Below are positions 61,379 through 64,000 of a stretch of 64,000 nt of DNA, in pieces (the stretch's first letter is position 1; the number at the start of each line of letters is the position of its first letter). The stretch comes from Vicia villosa. Lineage: Eukaryota > Streptophyta > Magnoliopsida > Fabales > Fabaceae. The stretch covers positions 248,001 through 312,000 of the forward strand of contig NW_026705408.1 in NCBI RefSeq assembly GCF_029867415.1, in the 5' to 3' direction. The notes below the pieces were generated by a model. That model saw nothing but the letters and a program-made list of their open reading frames with translations, was not told the DNA's origin and searched no databases. Position numbers and translations under genes: made by a program.

Positions 61379-62285
61379 AGCCGCCTCGGACCGTCGAGCT
61401 CACCGACGTTAAACAAAGCGCTAGTTGGGAGGCACCCCAACATTGTAAGTATTCTATGTTTTATGTACTTTGGGATGTTTGAAAAGTCGGTGGAGAAAAA
61501 ATCGGGTGGAACAGACTGCTGAAAAACCAGAAAAACCAGAATTTTACTGCTCCGCTGAGCGGACCCCCCTCCGCTGAGCGGACCTGCTAAAAACCAGAAA
61601 AAAAAAGAGGCCCAATGGACCAAACCGGTCCAAAGGCCCAATTAAGAAAGGAATTTGTGGCTGAGCGGGTTCAGAACCCTAACTCACCACACTTTTGAAA
61701 CATCTCCATCTCTATCTTGATTCCACTTGATTCCATCTCCACCATTTTCAAAGCTTCAAAGTCTTTTTCTCTTCAAATTCCAGACAAGGTATGTGGTGTT
61801 TAATGTTGCAATTTTCTGTTTAAAGCATATTAGGGTTGCATAGATATGTTTCTTTTAGGAATTGGTGTGATTTAGTAGTAGAATTAAGAATAGATTGTGT
61901 ATTAGGTTTGATTTTAGTAAGAAATTCTGTTTAGGTTTTAGATTTAGGTTAGATTAAATTGTAAATGTTAGGGTTCCTTGAATTGGATGTTAATATTCTT
62001 GTTTTCCATTGCTTATGTGCTTGCTTTCTTGTGATTGAGAGGGGTTTGAAACCCCATGGCTGTTCTGGTGCAGACCTGTTTCTGCAGGTGTTTTTGAATT
62101 TCTGCGCAGGTCCGCTGAGCGGACCCCCTCCGCTGAGCGGACCCTGCTGAGTGCAGAATTTCAGTTCTGTTTTCTGAATGTTATGTAATGGTTTAGGGCC
62201 TGGTTTCACACTACTAATGGACATGTAAATTGCTATAAATGTTGATTTTGACGATGTGTGTTCGATGTTGTGTTGTTTTTTGTAG
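61379..62285 (+). other. Spacer between pol and ORF3 with likely intron
   Basis: A 5' splice-like site (CAAG before GTATGT, about 61788) and a pyrimidine-rich stretch ending TTTTTTGTAG directly before the ORF3 ATG could define an intron of about 500 bp. Upstream is a leader-like CT-rich segment (about 61690-61785). Two pairs of TCCGCTGAGCGGA palindromes flank this region (61551-61582 and 62111-62141). Splicing is inferred, not shown. Confidence 0.5.
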
Positions 62286-63476
62286 ATGTCGTCAAGAAAT
62301 GATCGGGGAAAGCGAGCTAGGCAATTGACAGGCTCGAGTTCAGGAGCTGCTCCGCAACCACCCTTCGATTCCCATAGGTTTCTAGGACCAGAGCAGCAGG
62401 AGAGGTTTGAGAAATTGGTTGGTCGGAAGATTTGGCCAGAAAAGGTGTTTGACCTCTCACACAGAGGTAACTTTCATCAGTTTCTGGAAAATATCGCGGA
62501 ACGCCATTGGGAAGCTCTGATTTCTCCAGATACTCAAATCAATGCGGACCTTGTGCGCGAGTTCTATGCAAATGCGATTCCGGTTGAGGGAAGGGTGTAC
62601 ACTTACACGTCCTATGTGAGAGGTAGGGGCATTTCTTTTTCAAGGGATGCAATTAACAATTTTTTTGGAAGACCGTCTCCTCGTGCTGCAGGTGAGAAGT
62701 GTGAGTATGCAAGAAAAAAGGCTGCAAAGACTTGGAACATGCAGGAGATTGCTGATCTGCTATCCTTTGAGCACCGAGGGTTCACTCTTAACCCTTCGGG
62801 TTATATTCAGAAGATGGACAGGAAGAACATGACTCAAATGGCACAGCTGTACACAGTGTTCCTCCTGAACAATGTCATGCCGAGAAGCCACACATCTGAC
62901 CTAACCATTGACATGTCTTGTCTTTTGTTTTGGATTATGACAGGTGGAGAGGTGGATGTGGCTCAAATCATTTCTGAGGAGATTAGGATTGTGGCTTCAA
63001 GTGGTACCAAAAGAGGGACAAAGCCGTCTGCTCAGCTTGGTTTTCCAAGTTTGATTATGGGATTATGTAGGAATGCAGGTGTGGAGTTCCCTAATGTTGC
63101 AAGCATGAAATCCACTAGTGTTGTGGACGCAGGTTATGTGCATAGGCACTGCTCTCCCAAGCTAGGTGTCCAGCAGCATCCTCAGCCACAGAACATGGCT
63201 CCTCCTGCTGGTGGTAGGTATAATGAAGAATTAGCTTGCAGGTACAATTGGGCGTATTTTGATGCCAACAGAAGATCGCAGGCGATGATTCATGATTCTC
63301 TGTGCAAGCTCTATCGCCACCAAGTCAACCCGGCGGATGTTCCCTCTTTTCCTACTAATGAGGATTATGAGGCTCATTGTGCATGGCCTGCGGAGAGGCC
63401 ATTTTTCAGAGAGGGGGATGGTGAAGAGGAAGAAGAGGAAGGAGATGGCATGGAGCAGGATGATGAGGAGGATTGA
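62286..63476 (+). CDS. ORF3: putative plant transposon protein domain, 396 aa
   Basis: A complete frame with no stop. After a basic start (SSRNDRGKRARQL) it has HRFLGPEQQERFEKLVGRKI, LVREFYANA, YVRGRGISFSRDAINNFFG and YTVFLLNNVMPRSHTSDLTI. This is the pattern of the putative plant transposon protein domain (Transposase_32 type) found in retroelement-linked ORFs of legumes. It ends in a strongly acidic tail (EEEEEEGDGMEQDDEED). No signal peptide or transmembrane helix is evident, so it is not an obvious envelope protein despite its position after pol. The biochemical role is unknown. The ATG follows a good 3' splice site, so it is probably translated from a spliced transcript. Confidence 0.85.
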   Translation: MSSRNDRGKRARQLTGSSSGAAPQPPFDSHRFLGPEQQERFEKLVGRKIWPEKVFDLSHRGNFHQFLENIAERHWEALISPDTQINADLVREFYANAIPVEGRVYTYTSYVRGRGISFSRDAINNFFGRPSPRAAGEKCEYARKKAAKTWNMQEIADLLSFEHRGFTLNPSGYIQKMDRKNMTQMAQLYTVFLLNNVMPRSHTSDLTIDMSCLLFWIMTGGEVDVAQIISEEIRIVASSGTKRGTKPSAQLGFPSLIMGLCRNAGVEFPNVASMKSTSVVDAGYVHRHCSPKLGVQQHPQPQNMAPPAGGRYNEELACRYNWAYFDANRRSQAMIHDSLCKLYRHQVNPADVPSFPTNEDYEAHCAWPAERPFFREGDGEEEEEEGDGMEQDDEED

Positions 63477-64000
63477 GGATTTTCAGTGATTTTTATTATT
63501 GTTGTTTATGTAGTTTATGTTTAGTTTTATAATACTTTGTTGTTTACTTTTATGTTGTGGAACTAGTAGCATAATTTCTAGTACCTTTGTTAGTATTAGT
63601 AACTACTTTTGTGCCATCCATATGGGGATGAGGTTTGTTGTACTTTGGTGGCCGTGGGTGCCACCCGAACATATTTTGTAGGCAACTTATGCCTTTGTTG
63701 TTTAAGTATTTGGTTTAAGTAATGTGTGCTTGTGTGGGCAAGTTATGCCCTTGTTGTTATAATATTGTGTTTTAGTAGTAGAATAGTGTACATATATTAT
63801 ATGTTAAGGTGTATATAATTTTTTTGTGTTTGTCTTGGAATAGAAGTGATGCTCTAAAGAAGAAAAAGTGATAAGGTGTGTCAACATCAAAAATTTGGAT
63901 GGTGATGATGATATTCTTGATGATGTTCATACCAAGGTAAGTATTTTGTTGCTTTGTAGATTATAAGGTGACTATGAATTAAGGACTTTACACAAAGTTT
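63477..64000 (+). other. 3' non-coding part of the retrotransposon
   Basis: T/G-rich sequence with the words GGCAAC/GGCAAG TTATGCC repeated at about 63680 and 63738. No PPT or 3' LTR start is reached before the window ends. Confidence 0.6.

Larger units (their letters stand above)
54479..64000 (+). mobile_element. Athila-like Ty3/gypsy retrotransposon, 3' end outside window
   Basis: The order is 5' LTR (54479-55796), tRNA-Asp PBS (55800), gag-pol (55895-61378), spacer with splice signals, ORF3 (62286-63476) and further 3' sequence. The 3' LTR is not reached by 64000. The presumptive 5' target site is GATAT (54474-54478). The PBS, the large LTR, the Ty3-type domain order and a third ORF with a plant-transposon domain fit the Athila/Cyclops group of plants. 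The intact reading frames suggest a young copy. Confidence 0.92.

Overview
The window looks like plant nuclear DNA from a legume, probably the pea/vetch/clover group. That placement is an inference from element families I recognise and from base composition; no host gene anchors it. It is very AT-rich and I find no complete host protein-coding gene. Almost everything recognisable is transposable-element DNA in several nested layers. The coding content is a full-length Athila-like gag-pol and its third ORF, a short intact ORF and a truncated OTU gene inside a Mutator-like element, and several broken element or captured-gene remnants.

Layout. 1-10.7 kb: AT-rich DNA with old direct repeats, a 9-bp-TSD Mutator MITE (2389-2572), two short members of a terminal-inverted-repeat family (3306-3888, 3962-5173), long (TA)n tracts and two more MITEs (8857-9188, 9810-9992). 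10.7-25.3 kb: a head-to-tail duplication of an originally ~3 kb unit (A 10722-16170, B 16186-25333). After duplicating, A gained a Harbinger MITE, two 9-bp-TSD MITEs and a LINE fragment. B gained a Mutator-like element, a Stowaway MITE, a TIR element that itself holds an Athila-type solo LTR, and a 2.76 kb solo LTR. Each copy supplies the empty site for the other's insertions. 26.6-29.9 kb: a decayed Ty1/copia element on +. 33.25-43.62 kb: a minus-strand Ty1/copia element with both 0.2 kb LTRs, PPT, PBS and a decayed RT/RNase H, carrying a hAT MITE and a 4.47 kb Helitron.

43.7-45.7 kb: a Pack-MULE carrying the first part of a cysteine-rich (DUF26) secreted protein or receptor-kinase gene. 46.3-49.5 kb: a 9-bp-TSD Mutator-like element carrying a three-exon plant-mobile-domain (PMD) gene with three nonsense codons. 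49.5-52.3 kb: hAT and Stowaway MITEs. 52.8-54.5 kb: another member of the same Mutator-like family, with a short ORF behind a TATA box and the 3' part of an OTU-protease-like gene. That gene is cut by an Athila-like Ty3/gypsy element (54479 to beyond 64000) with a 1318 bp LTR, tRNA-Asp PBS, intact 1827-codon gag-pol and a separate ORF3 that is probably expressed by splicing.

Two patterns cut across these elements. First, five elements share ends of the type GANAATTTCTTTA and carry arrays of ~20 bp palindromes of the type TTCGGAAATGNANTTCCGAA; larger members carry PMD or OTU genes. Second, several LTRs that look unrelated contain clusters of CG-rich palindromes (TCCGCTSAGCGGA, CTCGCTTAGCGAG or CTCGCCCGGCGAG types) with partly shared flanking wording. 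These are the least ordinary signals in the window.
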